DNA of 64,000 nt from NCBI RefSeq assembly GCF_001824475.1, contig NZ_MHXN01000014.1:1-64000 (forward strand). The letters are read 5' to 3'. Below, piece after piece: positions 1 to 8,066 of this stretch. Within the stretch, counting starts at the first letter, position 1, and the number at the start of each line of letters is the position of its first letter. The position numbers and the translations under genes are program-made. The notes under the pieces are model-generated. The model saw nothing but the letters and a program-made list of their open reading frames with translations, was not told the origin of the DNA and searched no databases. This stretch comes from Phenylobacterium sp. RIFCSPHIGHO2_01_FULL_69_31 (GTDB taxonomy: Bacteria; Pseudomonadota; Alphaproteobacteria; Caulobacterales; Caulobacteraceae).

Positions 1-149
1 CCCGCACAGCGGGGGAGGGGGACCACGAAGTGGTGGAGGGGGCGCTCGCCCGAAGGTCAGAGCGGGGCCCCATACGCCCCCTCCGTCTCGGCGCCGGTGG
101 CGCCGATCCACCTCCCCCGTCGTCTTCGCGACGTGGGAGGAGCGGTTTC
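1..149. repeat. Palindromic intergenic repeat (copy 1, cut by window edge)
   Basis: The stretch carries a G-rich arm around 11-45 (GGGGAGGGGG, then a short ACCACGAAGTGGT hairpin, then GGAGGGGG). An opposing C-rich arm lies around 78-130 (CCCCCTCC, a GGCGCCGGTGGCGCC hairpin, then CCACCTCCCCC). The same GGGGAGGGG-aCC-CGAAG-GG-TGGAGGGGG module recurs at 55105-55136. It sits just past the 3' end of the pentapeptide gene, as the other two copies sit past gene ends. It could form a large hairpin in RNA. I see no gene in it. Confidence 0.6.
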
Positions 150-1364
150 CTAGACTTCCAGCTCGGCGCCGGTGAGGTCGCAGCCGGCGATGCGGGCGCC
201 GTCCATCTCGGCTTCCAGGAAGCGGGCCCGCGGGGCGTGGGCGCCGCGCAGGTCGGCCCCGCGCAGCGAGGCGCGGCTGAAGTCGGTGCGCACGAAGCGG
301 TTGTCGCCGATGGCCAGCGGACCCATCTTCGCGCCGCGCAGGTCGGCGCGGGCCAGCTGGGCCCCGGTGAACCGGGCGCCGCGCAGATCGGCCTCGCGCA
401 GGTTCACGCCCCGGAAATCGCAGCCCGTGAGGTCGGCGCCCTGGAGCTGGACGCCCTCCAGGTCCATGCCGAAGAAGATCGACTTGGGCGACGACAGGCC
501 GGACAGCCGCCGCCGCTTGAGGGTCTTCATCGGCCGGAAGTCGACCTCGAACAGCTTCATCACCTTGCCTTGGCGGCCGCCCGAGTCGCAGAACTGCTCG
601 TGCTCGGCCATCACCTCGGTCAGCGACTTGTCGTCGATGTAGAAGATCGGCGGCGGCGCGCGCAGCACGTCGGACAGGTCGGCGTCGTCGAGCCGCGCCT
701 GGCTCAGGTTCACGTTGGTGAGCACGGCGCGCTTCATCGAGGCGCCCGTGAGGTCGGCCCCGCCCAGGTCCGCGCCCGACAGGTCTGCGCCGTCCAGCAC
801 CGCCCGCATCAGCTTGGCGCCGGTCAGGATCGCGCCGGAGAGGTTGGCGTCGGTGAAGTCGCTGGTCATGGCGACCGCGCCGCTCATCTGCGCGCCCTGG
901 AGGTTGGCGCCCGAAAGCACGGCGTAGTTCAGCTCGCCCGGCCGGTGCTCGTGACGCAGGATCCGGAAGCCGTCCAGCTTGTCCTGCAGGGCGATCCGGC
1001 CCTCGCGCAGGTCGCAGCCGGCCAGTTCGGCGCCGGCGAGGTTCGCCCCGCGCATGCAGGCGCCGCGCAGGTCCGCCCGCTTCAGGTTGATATGCCGCAT
1101 GTCGGCTTCGCGCAGGTCGGCGCCGAACAGGATCGCCCGCGAGAGGTTGGCGCGCGCCAGGGTTGACCCCGACAGCTTTGCCCCCGTGAGGTCGGCGTCG
1201 CGCAGGTCCACGCCTTCCAGCGAGCAGTTTGCCAGGTCCGCGTAGGTAAGGTTGAGGCGTCGGCCGCCCGCGCGCCCCGCCAGATAGCGCTGGTGGGCGT
1301 CGAGCGCCTCGCGGAGCGCATGGGCGTCGAGCGCCGTGTGATGCTGCTGTGCTTGGGTCGACAT
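150..1364 (-). CDS. Pentapeptide-repeat protein with a central linker
   Basis: This 404-residue protein is built largely of A(D/N)LXX pentapeptide repeats (for example ADLREADM, ADLSGADLGG), which fold as a right-handed quadrilateral beta-helix. Repeats fill roughly residues 36-232, with a break near 123-145, and again about 298-402. Between them lies a non-repeat linker of about 65 residues rich in Lys/Arg and aromatics (PPPIFYIDDKS, LKRRRLSGLSS). There is no signal peptide or membrane segment, so a cytoplasmic location is likely. The start is the ATG at 1364. Pentapeptide proteins range from gyrase-protecting DNA mimics to scaffolds, and nothing here decides the role. CorA lies upstream on the same strand, separated by a perfect inverted repeat. 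Confidence 0.9.
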   Translation of the reverse strand: MSTQAQQHHTALDAHALREALDAHQRYLAGRAGGRRLNLTYADLANCSLEGVDLRDADLTGAKLSGSTLARANLSRAILFGADLREADMRHINLKRADLRGACMRGANLAGAELAGCDLREGRIALQDKLDGFRILRHEHRPGELNYAVLSGANLQGAQMSGAVAMTSDFTDANLSGAILTGAKLMRAVLDGADLSGADLGGADLTGASMKRAVLTNVNLSQARLDDADLSDVLRAPPPIFYIDDKSLTEVMAEHEQFCDSGGRQGKVMKLFEVDFRPMKTLKRRRLSGLSSPKSIFFGMDLEGVQLQGADLTGCDFRGVNLREADLRGARFTGAQLARADLRGAKMGPLAIGDNRFVRTDFSRASLRGADLRGAHAPRARFLEAEMDGARIAGCDLTGAELEV

Positions 1365-1394
1365 GAGGCCTTCGCGTTCACCATGCCGTCGACG

Positions 1395-1428
1395 CGCTTA
1401 AGGATGGGTTGCGCGACAGCCTTAAGCG
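1395..1428. promoter_or_regulatory. Perfect 9-bp inverted repeat upstream of the pentapeptide gene
   Basis: CGCTTAAGG (1395-1403) and CCTTAAGCG (1420-1428) are exact reverse complements separated by 16 bases. The repeat begins 31 bp upstream of the pentapeptide gene start and about 32 bp past the corA stop. It could be an operator or a weak hairpin ending the corA transcript. There is no T-run after it on the minus strand, which favours an operator or a processing stem over a classic terminator. Confidence 0.4.
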
Positions 1429-1459
1429 AACCTTGAACGCAATCCGTAGTGGTGAAGCT

Positions 1460-2413
1460 TCAGAGCCACCCGCGTTTCTTGAACCAGAGCACCGGAATGG
1501 CCGCGGCGACCAGCATCGCCAGCAACGCCAGAGGGTAGCCCGCCTTCCAGTGCAGCTCCGGCAGGATGTCGAAGTTCATGCCGTAGATCGAGGCGATGAG
1601 GGTCGGCGGCATGAACACCACGGCCACCACGGAGAAGAACTTGATGATCCCGTTCTGCTCGATGTTGATCAGGCCGAGCGCCGCATCCAGCAGGAAGGCG
1701 ATGTGCGAGGACTGGTAGCTCGCGTGCTCCGTCAGGGACTGCACGTCGCGCTGCAGCGCCTCCAGGTGCGCGCGGCATTCCGGGTCGGCCATGATCTCGC
1801 TGGCCAGGGCGGCATAGCTCAGCGTGCGCGCCAGGCTGTTCAGGCTGCCCCGGGTGAGCGAGGTGACCGACTGCGCATGCGCCAGGTCGGTGAGCAGCGG
1901 GCGGAAATTGCCGCCCTTGGGCCTGTTGAAGATCGAGTTCGACGCGATCTGCACCTTGTCGCCCATGTCGTCCAACGTGCGGGCCAGACGTTCGACGATA
2001 GCGTCCATCAGGCCCAACAGCGCGGCCGTGCCGCTGGCGAAGTCGCTCTCCGGCGCGCGCTCGGCGAAGATGGAGAAGGCCTTGAGGTCCTCGTAGCGCA
2101 GGGTCACGAGCAGGCCCTTGGCCAGCACGAAGGTGACCGGCGTCGGGAACGGGGCGTCCGCATGGCTCCGCGCCAGCAGCGTGGCGGTCATGAAGGTGCC
2201 GCCGCATTCCTGGTAGAGCCGGCTGGACGGCTCCAGCGCCTGCATCTCCTCGACGGTCGGAAGCTGCAGGCCGAGCGCCGCCTCGACAGCCAGCTCCTCC
2301 GCCTTGGTGGGCTTCAGCAGGTCGATCCAGACCAGGTCGTCGGCCGGCCGCCAGGCGGGGCCAGCCTCCTCCGGCTGTGGGGCGCGGTGGCCGCGCCGAA
2401 GGGTCTTGAGCAT
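1460..2413 (-). CDS. corA: CorA-family Mg2+/Co2+ transporter
   Basis: This 317-residue protein is the usual CorA length. The C-terminus shows the family signature YGMNF followed by two closely spaced hydrophobic helices (about residues 258-278 and 288-308) and a short basic tail (FKKRGWL). The N-terminal 240 residues match the cytoplasmic alpha/beta funnel domain and long stalk helix. In this family a homopentamer in the inner membrane conducts Mg2+ (also Co2+ or Ni2+), gated by intracellular Mg2+. The gene stands between the CHAP protein and the pentapeptide gene on the same strand, with short gaps of 60 and 95 bp, so co-transcription is possible but not shown. Confidence 0.93.
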   Translation of the reverse strand: MLKTLRRGHRAPQPEEAGPAWRPADDLVWIDLLKPTKAEELAVEAALGLQLPTVEEMQALEPSSRLYQECGGTFMTATLLARSHADAPFPTPVTFVLAKGLLVTLRYEDLKAFSIFAERAPESDFASGTAALLGLMDAIVERLARTLDDMGDKVQIASNSIFNRPKGGNFRPLLTDLAHAQSVTSLTRGSLNSLARTLSYAALASEIMADPECRAHLEALQRDVQSLTEHASYQSSHIAFLLDAALGLINIEQNGIIKFFSVVAVVFMPPTLIASIYGMNFDILPELHWKAGYPLALLAMLVAAAIPVLWFKKRGWL

Positions 2414-2473
2414 GCCGCCGTCTCCGCGCCCCTCTTGTGGGCGTGCGTCGGTGACGGCGTCAACCGCGCGGGG

Positions 2474-3157
2474 TCAGCGCGGCGGCGGCGAAGGCTGGTC
2501 GCCGCGGGTCGCGGCCGCGATCAGGGCGGCGATGCGGTCGGTCGAGTCGGCGGCTTGGCTCAGCACGCTGAGGGCGCCCTGGCCAGGACGGACCGCGCCG
2601 GCCATCTGCGATGCGGCCGATTGGGCCACCGCGATGGCGCCGTTCTGCAGCTTGCTCATGCCCGAGGCCGCCATCACCCGCGCGCTGGCGTCGGGGTAGA
2701 TGAAGCCGTGGGTAGGATAGGTCGAACCGCCCAGGTCCCGGTTGGGATCGTACCAGACCTTCACCTGGCTCCAGTCGCCCGAGGGCGAGACGTCGATGAC
2801 GGTGACGTCCTTCTCGACCTTGCCGCGCGAACCCCCGATCGGGCTCCAGTTGGCGTGGGTGATCTGGACGACACGGTCGGTCAGCACCTGGCTGACCACG
2901 GCGACGTGGCCAAGGCGCATGCGCTGGGTCGGCTTGAAGCAGAGGACGGCGCCGGCGCGCGGCTGGAATCCGGTCTCGTACTTGCCCGAAGCCTGGTTCC
3001 ACCACGTCCGGGCGTCGCCGAAGATCTGGATGCCCGAGATCAGGCGCGCAAAGGGCACGCATTGCCAATAGGTGTCGGCCACCGCCCCGGCGGGCGTGAA
3101 GGCGACGAAGGCCGCGGCGGCCAGGGAACCCAGGAGGGCCCGCGTCCGTTTGAGCAT
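2474..3157 (-). CDS. Exported CHAP-domain amidase/peptidase
   Basis: The protein is about 227 residues from the ATG at 3157, which has GGAG 10 bases upstream; a GTG at 3178 would add seven residues. It starts with a typical signal peptide (basic MLKRTRALLGS, hydrophobic stretch, cleavage near AGAVA-DT). The CHAP fold follows: a catalytic Cys in YWQCVPFAR and a His in LGHVAVVSQ, with the Asn of HANWSP as likely third residue. CHAP enzymes usually cut peptidoglycan cross-links or amide bonds, so a cell-wall role in the periplasm is likely. The last 60 residues (Ala/Gln-rich, ending PSPPPR) are low-complexity. Its substrate cannot be read from the sequence. Confidence 0.85.
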   Translation of the reverse strand: MLKRTRALLGSLAAAAFVAFTPAGAVADTYWQCVPFARLISGIQIFGDARTWWNQASGKYETGFQPRAGAVLCFKPTQRMRLGHVAVVSQVLTDRVVQITHANWSPIGGSRGKVEKDVTVIDVSPSGDWSQVKVWYDPNRDLGGSTYPTHGFIYPDASARVMAASGMSKLQNGAIAVAQSAASQMAGAVRPGQGALSVLSQAADSTDRIAALIAAATRGDQPSPPPR

Positions 3158-3254
3158 GCTTCGGTGACTCCCCGACACTTGAGGTGAAGGGGTAACCGTA
3201 TCCGCGTTGAGTGAAAAGAGGGTTTACGCCGCGCGGCGGGATGTCGCGCACGGT

Positions 3255-3263
3255 TTATCCACA
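3255..3263 (+). promoter_or_regulatory. Perfect DnaA-box 9-mer
   Basis: TTATCCACA matches the strong DnaA consensus TTATNCACA exactly. It lies about 100 bp upstream of the CHAP start, in the AT-richer gap. A single 9-mer can occur by chance, and I see no cluster of further boxes, so a regulatory role is more plausible than a replication origin. Confidence 0.45.
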
Positions 3264-3383
3264 ACTCACCCCAGGCATGTCGGCCACGATGCTCGCAGCG
3301 AGCGAAGTAAAACCTTCGAATTCGAAAGCGCCGATCCGGCGATTAAGAAAACTATTGGCCTTGCGCCCGGCGACGCCGCGTAA

Positions 3384-3398
3384 TTATGCCGAAATTAA
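3384..3398 (+). promoter_or_regulatory. Near-consensus CtrA-type box
   Basis: TTAT, seven bases, TTAA matches seven of eight fixed positions of the alphaproteobacterial CtrA site TTAA-N7-TTAA. It lies in the AT-richer gap between the CHAP gene and terC, where chance matches are more likely. The assignment rests on the motif and the inferred Caulobacterales background only. Confidence 0.3.
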
Positions 3399-3520
3399 CT
3401 CCAATTCGGCCCCCACCTTAATCACCTGTAATTTTTTCTATTCTTGGCCTCACGCAGCGGTAACACGCCGAAACAAGAGCTCGGCGGACTCCGGCGGGTC
3501 TTCGGCAGACTCGCCTAAGA

Positions 3521-3533
3521 GGAGAAATTCTCC
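3521..3533. promoter_or_regulatory. Short perfect palindrome upstream of terC
   Basis: GGAGAA-A-TTCTCC is an exact 6+1+6 inverted repeat, about 130 bp upstream of the terC start. It could be an operator half-site pair. It is too short to assign to a regulator family. Confidence 0.25.
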
Positions 3534-3661
3534 GTTCACGGACGCGTGAGCACCCCCGCTCGTGCACAAAAATGCGGCGGCGAAGCTTGGCGCATCATCG
3601 CCCTAGCCATACGCGTAGAAATCCGTAGATACATGTACGCGCAGAACGGAGAGCCGCCGCC

Positions 3662-4453
3662 ATGGATATCGCCGCCCTCGTGACAGACCCGGCCGCCTGG
3701 GCCGCCCTGATCACGCTGATCGTCATGGAGGTGGTGCTCGGCATCGACAATCTGATCTTCATTTCGATCCTGTCGAACAAGCTGCCCGAACATCAGCGCG
3801 CCAGAACGCGGCGTATCGGCATCGCCCTGGCGCTGATCATGCGCTTGGCGCTCCTCTCGACTCTCGCCTTCATCGTCGGCCTGACCCAGCCGGTGTTCTC
3901 GCTGCCCTGGCAGGGCCCGCTGGGCGAACACGGCGAGCCGACGTTCGAACTCGCCTTCTCCTGGCGCGACCTGATCCTCATCGCCGGTGGCCTGTTCCTG
4001 GTGTGGAAGGCCACCACCGAGATCCACGAGAAGGTCGATCCGCGCGAGACCCATGGCGTCATGGACACCAAGGCCCGCGTCGTCAGCAACGTCGGGGCGG
4101 CGATCTTCCAGATCATCCTGTTGGACCTGGTGTTCTCGATCGACTCGATCCTGACGGCGGTAGGCATGACCGACCACCTGCCGATCATGATCGTGGCCGT
4201 GGTCATCACCGTGGGGATCATGCTGGTGGCCGCCGACCCCCTGGCCAACTTCATCAACAACAACCCCACGGTCGTGATGCTGGCCCTGGGCTTCCTGCTG
4301 ATGATCGGCGCGGTGCTGATCGCCGACGGCTTCGGCGTCCACGTGCCCAAGGGCTACATCTACGCCGCCATGGCCTTCTCAGCCGGCGTCGAGGCCCTCA
4401 ACATGCTGGCCCGCCGCAGGAAGCCCAGCGTCACGGACAAGGCCCTGCACTGA
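3662..4453 (+). CDS. TerC-family integral membrane protein
   Basis: This 263-residue protein has about seven hydrophobic helices and the TerC-family acidic motifs in paired membrane segments: [13 protein letters not shown] near residue 24 and [16 protein letters not shown] near residue 158. Family members (TerC, Alx, YoaE/YkoY) are linked to metal ion export, especially Mn2+, and to tellurite resistance. The acidic in-membrane residues are thought to bind the metal. There is no CBS or CorC domain at the C-terminus, which ends [13 protein letters not shown]. The start is the ATG after GGAGAGCCGCCGCC. It is transcribed alone and converges with priA, with a 30-bp gap. Confidence 0.9.
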   Translation: MDIAALVTDPAAWAALITLIVMEVVLGIDNLIFISILSNKLPEHQRARTRRIGIALALIMRLALLSTLAFIVGLTQPVFSLPWQGPLGEHGEPTFELAFSWRDLILIAGGLFLVWKATTEIHEKVDPRETHGVMDTKARVVSNVGAAIFQIILLDLVFSIDSILTAVGMTDHLPIMIVAVVITVGIMLVAADPLANFINNNPTVVMLALGFLLMIGAVLIADGFGVHVPKGYIYAAMAFSAGVEALNMLARRRKPSVTDKALH

Positions 4454-4483
4454 CCTCCCGCATCGGGAGGGAGAACAGCGCCC

Positions 4484-6640
4484 TCACAGGAAGCTGTAGG
4501 GGTCGATGTCGATGGCCACGCGCACCTGGCCGGGCGGCCGAACCCGCGCCCGCCAGGCCGCCATGTAGGCCGACAGGTCCACACCGCGGTCGGCGCGCAC
4601 CAGGAAGCGCTTGCGCCGTCGGCCGCGGATCAGGCTGAGCGGCGCGTCGGCCGGGCCATAGACCTCGACGCCCGGCGTGTTCGGCGCCGCCTGGGCCATG
4701 CCCTGCACGAAGGCCTCCAGCTGCGCCATGTCCGGCCCCGAGGCGATCACCGCCGCCAGCCGGCCGAACGGGGGCAGGCCCGCCAGCTCCCGCTCCGCCA
4801 TCTCGGCCGCCACGAAGGCGTCCCGGTCCTGCGCCTTCAGCGCCTGCATGACGGCGTGCTCGGGCGCGTAGGTCTGCAGCAGCGCCTTGCCGGGCCGGTC
4901 GCGGCGGCCTGCCCGTCCGGTGGCCTGGGCCAGGAGCTGATAGGTCCGCTCCGCCGCCCGCAGGTCACCGCCGCGCAGGCCGAGGTCCGCGTCCACCACC
5001 CCCACCAAGGTGAGCTTCGGAAAGTTGTGCCCCTTGGCGGCCGCCTGGGTGGCCACCAGGATGTCGATCTCCCCCGCCGCCATGGTCTCCACCAGCCGCC
5101 GGGCCTCGCGGGCGTCGAACACCGTGTCCGAGGAGAACACTGCGATCCGCGCCTCCGGGAACAGCGCCCGCGCCTCCTCCTCCACCCGCTCCACCCCGGG
5201 GCCGATCGAGACCAGGCTGTCCTTGGCCCCGCAGTGGGGGCAGGCCGCCGGCTTGGGCATGGAGAAGCCCGTCAGGTGGCAGACCAGGCGGCCGGTGTAG
5301 CGGTGCTCCACCAGCCAGCTGTCGGTGTCGGGCGCGGTCATGCGCTCGCCGCAGGCCTTGCACAGCACCAGGGGCGCATAGCCCCGGCGGTTCAGGAACA
5401 GCAGCGTCTGCTCTCCCCGCGCCCAGGTCTCAGCCATCGCCTGCACCAGCGGCGGCGACAGCCAGCGGCCCGTCTCGGGCGGCGTCTCGCGCAGGTCCAC
5501 CAGTTCGATGTCGGGCAGCCGCGCCGTCCCGTGCCGCGCCGACAGCTTCAGCCAACGGTAGCGGCCGGTCTCGGCGTTGCGCAGGCTCTCCAGCGAGGGT
5601 GTGGCCGAGGCCAGGATCACCGCCGCATCCTCGATCCGGCCCCGGACCACCGCCAGGTCGCGCGCCTGGTAGATGAAGCCGTCCTCCTGCTTGAACGAGC
5701 CGTCGTGCTCCTCGTCGACGACGATCAGCTTCAGTCGGCGATAGGGCAGGAACAGCGCCGAGCGGGCGCCCACCACGATCCGGCAGGCCCCGGCGGCCAC
5801 CGCCTCCCAGACGCGCCGCCGGGCGGGGGGCGCCACGTCGGAGTGCCACTCCCCCGGCTGGGCGCCGAAGCGGGCGGCCACCCGCGCGATCACCGCCTGG
5901 GTCAGGGCGATCTCGGGCAGCAGGATCAGCACCTGGGCCTGCGGGTCGGCGGCCAGGGCCGCGGCGGCGGCCTCCAGATAGACCTCGGTCTTGCCCGAGC
6001 CCGTGACCCCGTCGAGCAGGGCCACGCCGAAGCCGGCTGTCGCCATCTCCTTCAGCACGCTGGCCGCGGCCGCCTGGCTGGCGCTGAGCTCCGACCCCGG
6101 CCGCGACAGGTCGGGCGGGTCGAACCGCGCCTGCGCCGTCACCTCGCGGATCGCCAGCACGCCCTCGTCCAGCAGACCCTTCACCACACCGGCGGAGACG
6201 CCCGCCGCCCGCGCCAGGTCGGCGGGCGGCATGGGCGTGGCGGCCGCCTCCAGCACCTTCGCCCGCGCCGGCGTGACCTTCGCCGGCTGCGCGCCGGTGG
6301 GCTCCACCACCCGGATGGGCCGGGGCTTCGGCGCGCGGGCGCCGCGCAGGGCGATGGCCAGCGGTTGCCCCGGAGCGTCCACGGCGTAGCGGGCGGCCCA
6401 CTGCACGAACTCGACCGTGCCAGGCGGCAGGCGCGGCTCGTCCAGGCGCTCGGCCACCGGCTTCAGCGGGCGGTTGCCGCCGGTTCCGTCCCGCACCTCC
6501 GTCACCACGCCCCGGATCAGCCGCGGCCCCAGCGGCACGGCCACCTGGTCGCCGGGCTCCAGCCCCATGCCGTCGGGCTCGGCGTAGTCGAACGCCTCCG
6601 GCAGCGGCATGGGAATGAGGACGGAGGCGATGCGGCTCAT
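4484..6640 (-). CDS. priA: PriA, primosomal replication-restart helicase
   Basis: The 718 residues match PriA length. An N-terminal DNA-binding region (about 1-180) precedes a superfamily 2 helicase core with Walker A GVTGSGKTEVYLE (about residue 208), the DEEH box VVDEEHDGSFKQ (about 308) and motif VI-like QATGRAGRRDRPG. Between the two RecA lobes is the zinc-binding insert, but only five of the usual eight cysteines are visible: a CKAC pair, one Cys in RLVC and a CPHC pair. The second and third pairs of enterobacterial PriA are reduced. PriA reloads the replicative helicase at stalled forks. The start is the ATG at 6640, just upstream of the divergent transaldolase gene. Confidence 0.95.
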   Translation of the reverse strand: MSRIASVLIPMPLPEAFDYAEPDGMGLEPGDQVAVPLGPRLIRGVVTEVRDGTGGNRPLKPVAERLDEPRLPPGTVEFVQWAARYAVDAPGQPLAIALRGARAPKPRPIRVVEPTGAQPAKVTPARAKVLEAAATPMPPADLARAAGVSAGVVKGLLDEGVLAIREVTAQARFDPPDLSRPGSELSASQAAAASVLKEMATAGFGVALLDGVTGSGKTEVYLEAAAAALAADPQAQVLILLPEIALTQAVIARVAARFGAQPGEWHSDVAPPARRRVWEAVAAGACRIVVGARSALFLPYRRLKLIVVDEEHDGSFKQEDGFIYQARDLAVVRGRIEDAAVILASATPSLESLRNAETGRYRWLKLSARHGTARLPDIELVDLRETPPETGRWLSPPLVQAMAETWARGEQTLLFLNRRGYAPLVLCKACGERMTAPDTDSWLVEHRYTGRLVCHLTGFSMPKPAACPHCGAKDSLVSIGPGVERVEEEARALFPEARIAVFSSDTVFDAREARRLVETMAAGEIDILVATQAAAKGHNFPKLTLVGVVDADLGLRGGDLRAAERTYQLLAQATGRAGRRDRPGKALLQTYAPEHAVMQALKAQDRDAFVAAEMAERELAGLPPFGRLAAVIASGPDMAQLEAFVQGMAQAAPNTPGVEVYGPADAPLSLIRGRRRKRFLVRADRGVDLSAYMAAWRARVRPPGQVRVAIDIDPYSFL

Positions 6641-6713
6641 GGTTTGAGGATCAGGGCTTCGCAGCTACAAGCGGCCTGAACAAGACAAGATCGACAGGCT
6701 CCAAGGTCAGAAT

Positions 6714-7367
6714 ATGCAGCTCTTCCTCGACACCACCGACACCGCCGTCCTGAAGGACCTCGCCGCCACCGGCCTCGTCGACGGCGTCACCACCAACCCG
6801 TCCCTGATCGCCAAGTCCGGCCGCAACATGCTGGAGGTCATCGCCGAGATCTGCAGCCTGGTGGACGGGCCGGTCTCAGCCGAGGTGGCGGCGATGGACA
6901 CCGCCGGCATGCTGGACGAGGGCCGCAAGCTGGCCGGCGTCGCGCCGAACGTGGTGGTGAAGGTGCCGCTCACCCGCGACGGCCTGATCGCCACCCGCGA
7001 GTTCGCCGCCGAGGGCATCCTGACCAACGTCACCCTGTGCTTCTCGCCCGCCCAGGCGCTGCTGGCCGCCAAGTCGGGCGCGACCTACATCAGCCCGTTC
7101 ATCGGCCGCCTGGACGACCATGGCGCCACCGGCATGGACCTGATCACCGAGATCCGGGCGATCTACGACAACTACGATTTCGACACCGAGATCCTGGCCG
7201 CCTCGATCCGCACGCCGGCCCACGTGGCCGAGGCCGCGCTCGCGGGCGCCGACTGCGCGACCATCCCGCCGGACGTCTTTGAGGCGCTTTTCAAGCATCC
7301 GTTAACCGAACGCGGGCTCCAACAGTTCATGGCTGACTGGGCCAAGACCGGTCAGTCGATCTTGTAA
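6714..7367 (+). CDS. Transaldolase / fructose-6-phosphate aldolase (TalC type)
   Basis: The 217-residue single-domain protein is the length of the short TalC/FSA transaldolase family. It has the family start [22 protein letters not shown], the Schiff-base lysine in [12 protein letters not shown] (about residue 83) and [10 protein letters not shown]. It would catalyse transaldolase or fructose-6-phosphate aldolase chemistry in the cytoplasm, linking the pentose phosphate pathway and glycolysis. Separating the two activities needs active-site Gln/Glu typing that I cannot make firmly. It diverges from priA and is followed after 15 bp by the DUF484 gene and xerC, so the three may be one transcript. 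Confidence 0.92.
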   Translation: MQLFLDTTDTAVLKDLAATGLVDGVTTNPSLIAKSGRNMLEVIAEICSLVDGPVSAEVAAMDTAGMLDEGRKLAGVAPNVVVKVPLTRDGLIATREFAAEGILTNVTLCFSPAQALLAAKSGATYISPFIGRLDDHGATGMDLITEIRAIYDNYDFDTEILAASIRTPAHVAEAALAGADCATIPPDVFEALFKHPLTERGLQQFMADWAKTGQSIL

Positions 7368-7382
7368 GAGGCTTGAGGTGAC

Positions 7383-8066
7383 ATGGACGGGTCGCAGGGT
7401 GAGTTCTCGTTTGAAAGCCCCATCGACCCGTCCGCGGTCCGCCGCTTCCTGGCCGACAACCCCGATTTCCTGAAGGCCGACCAGGGCCTGCTGGCCGAGC
7501 TGGGCCTCACGGTGGCCAGCAGCAGCAACGTGGTCGAGTTCGCCCCGATGGCGCGCGTGCACGCCGCCCATCAGCGCGAGGCCGAGCAGCGCGCCCTGCT
7601 GGAGGAGATCGCCCGCGCCAATTTCGCGGCCCAGGCCCAGACCCATGGCGCGGTCGTGGATCTGCTGGACGCGCGCAACCTTTCCGACCTGGCCCGCCGG
7701 GTGGACGACCTGGCCCGCACCCGCTTCGGCCTGGCCGCCGGGATGATCGCCCTGGAGTGCGAGGGTCTGCCCCCCGCCGGGTGGCGATCGCTGGTCGAGG
7801 GTCAGGTGGATCTCATCCTGGACGGGCCCCGCCGCATGGCTCGCATGGGCTTCGCCCCGACGGCCCTCGGCCTCTTCGCGCCGGACGCGGGCGAGATACG
7901 CTCCATGGCCATGGTCCGCATGGCGATGTGGGAGCCCTCGCGCCAGGGCCTGCTGGCCTTCGGCTCGGCGAGCCCGGACGACTTCACCCCCGACATGGGC
8001 GCCGAGCTCGTCGCGTTCCTGGCGCGCGTGGTCGAGCGCACGGCGGAGCGATGGCCGCTGCTCTGA
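7383..8066 (+). CDS. DUF484 family protein
   Basis: This 227-residue protein starts with the DUF484 opening pattern: FLADNPDFL near residue 20, then LLAELGL and ASSSNVVEFAPMA. A short coiled helix (about 55-85) follows, then a GAF-like domain to the end. DUF484 genes commonly sit directly before xerC in proteobacteria, as here, and their biochemical role is not established. The stop overlaps the start of xerC by 16 bases, which implies translational coupling. The start is the ATG 15 bp after the transaldolase stop, with GAGG upstream. Confidence 0.88.
   Translation: MDGSQGEFSFESPIDPSAVRRFLADNPDFLKADQGLLAELGLTVASSSNVVEFAPMARVHAAHQREAEQRALLEEIARANFAAQAQTHGAVVDLLDARNLSDLARRVDDLARTRFGLAAGMIALECEGLPPAGWRSLVEGQVDLILDGPRRMARMGFAPTALGLFAPDAGEIRSMAMVRMAMWEPSRQGLLAFGSASPDDFTPDMGAELVAFLARVVERTAERWPLL

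Larger units (their letters stand above)
3179..3661. promoter_or_regulatory. AT-richer 480-bp regulatory gap upstream of terC
   Basis: This is the longest non-coding gap in the window and is visibly richer in A/T than its surroundings, especially 3300-3450. It holds a perfect DnaA-box 9-mer, a near-CtrA box and a short perfect palindrome, each listed separately. I looked for the Mn2+-sensing yybP-ykoY riboswitch that precedes many TerC-family genes and did not see its conserved loop sequences. Short open frames here lack ribosome sites and coding character. Promoters for both the CHAP gene (leftward) and terC (rightward) should lie here. Confidence 0.5.

Noticed and set aside
30..1166. Long open frame opposite the pentapeptide gene
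   Set aside because: It is the antisense shadow of a repeat-rich GC-biased gene and has no family motifs or ribosome site.
3255..3263. Replication origin suggested by a perfect DnaA box
   Set aside because: Only one strong box, no cluster, and none of the usual Caulobacterales origin neighbours such as hemE.
3400..3661. yybP-ykoY Mn2+ riboswitch before terC
   Set aside because: The conserved loop sequences were not found when read by eye; an Infernal search would settle it.
4856..6679. 607-codon open frame opposite priA
   Set aside because: The Arg/His/Gly/Leu-rich composition is typical of high-GC antisense frames, and priA motifs are clear on the other strand.
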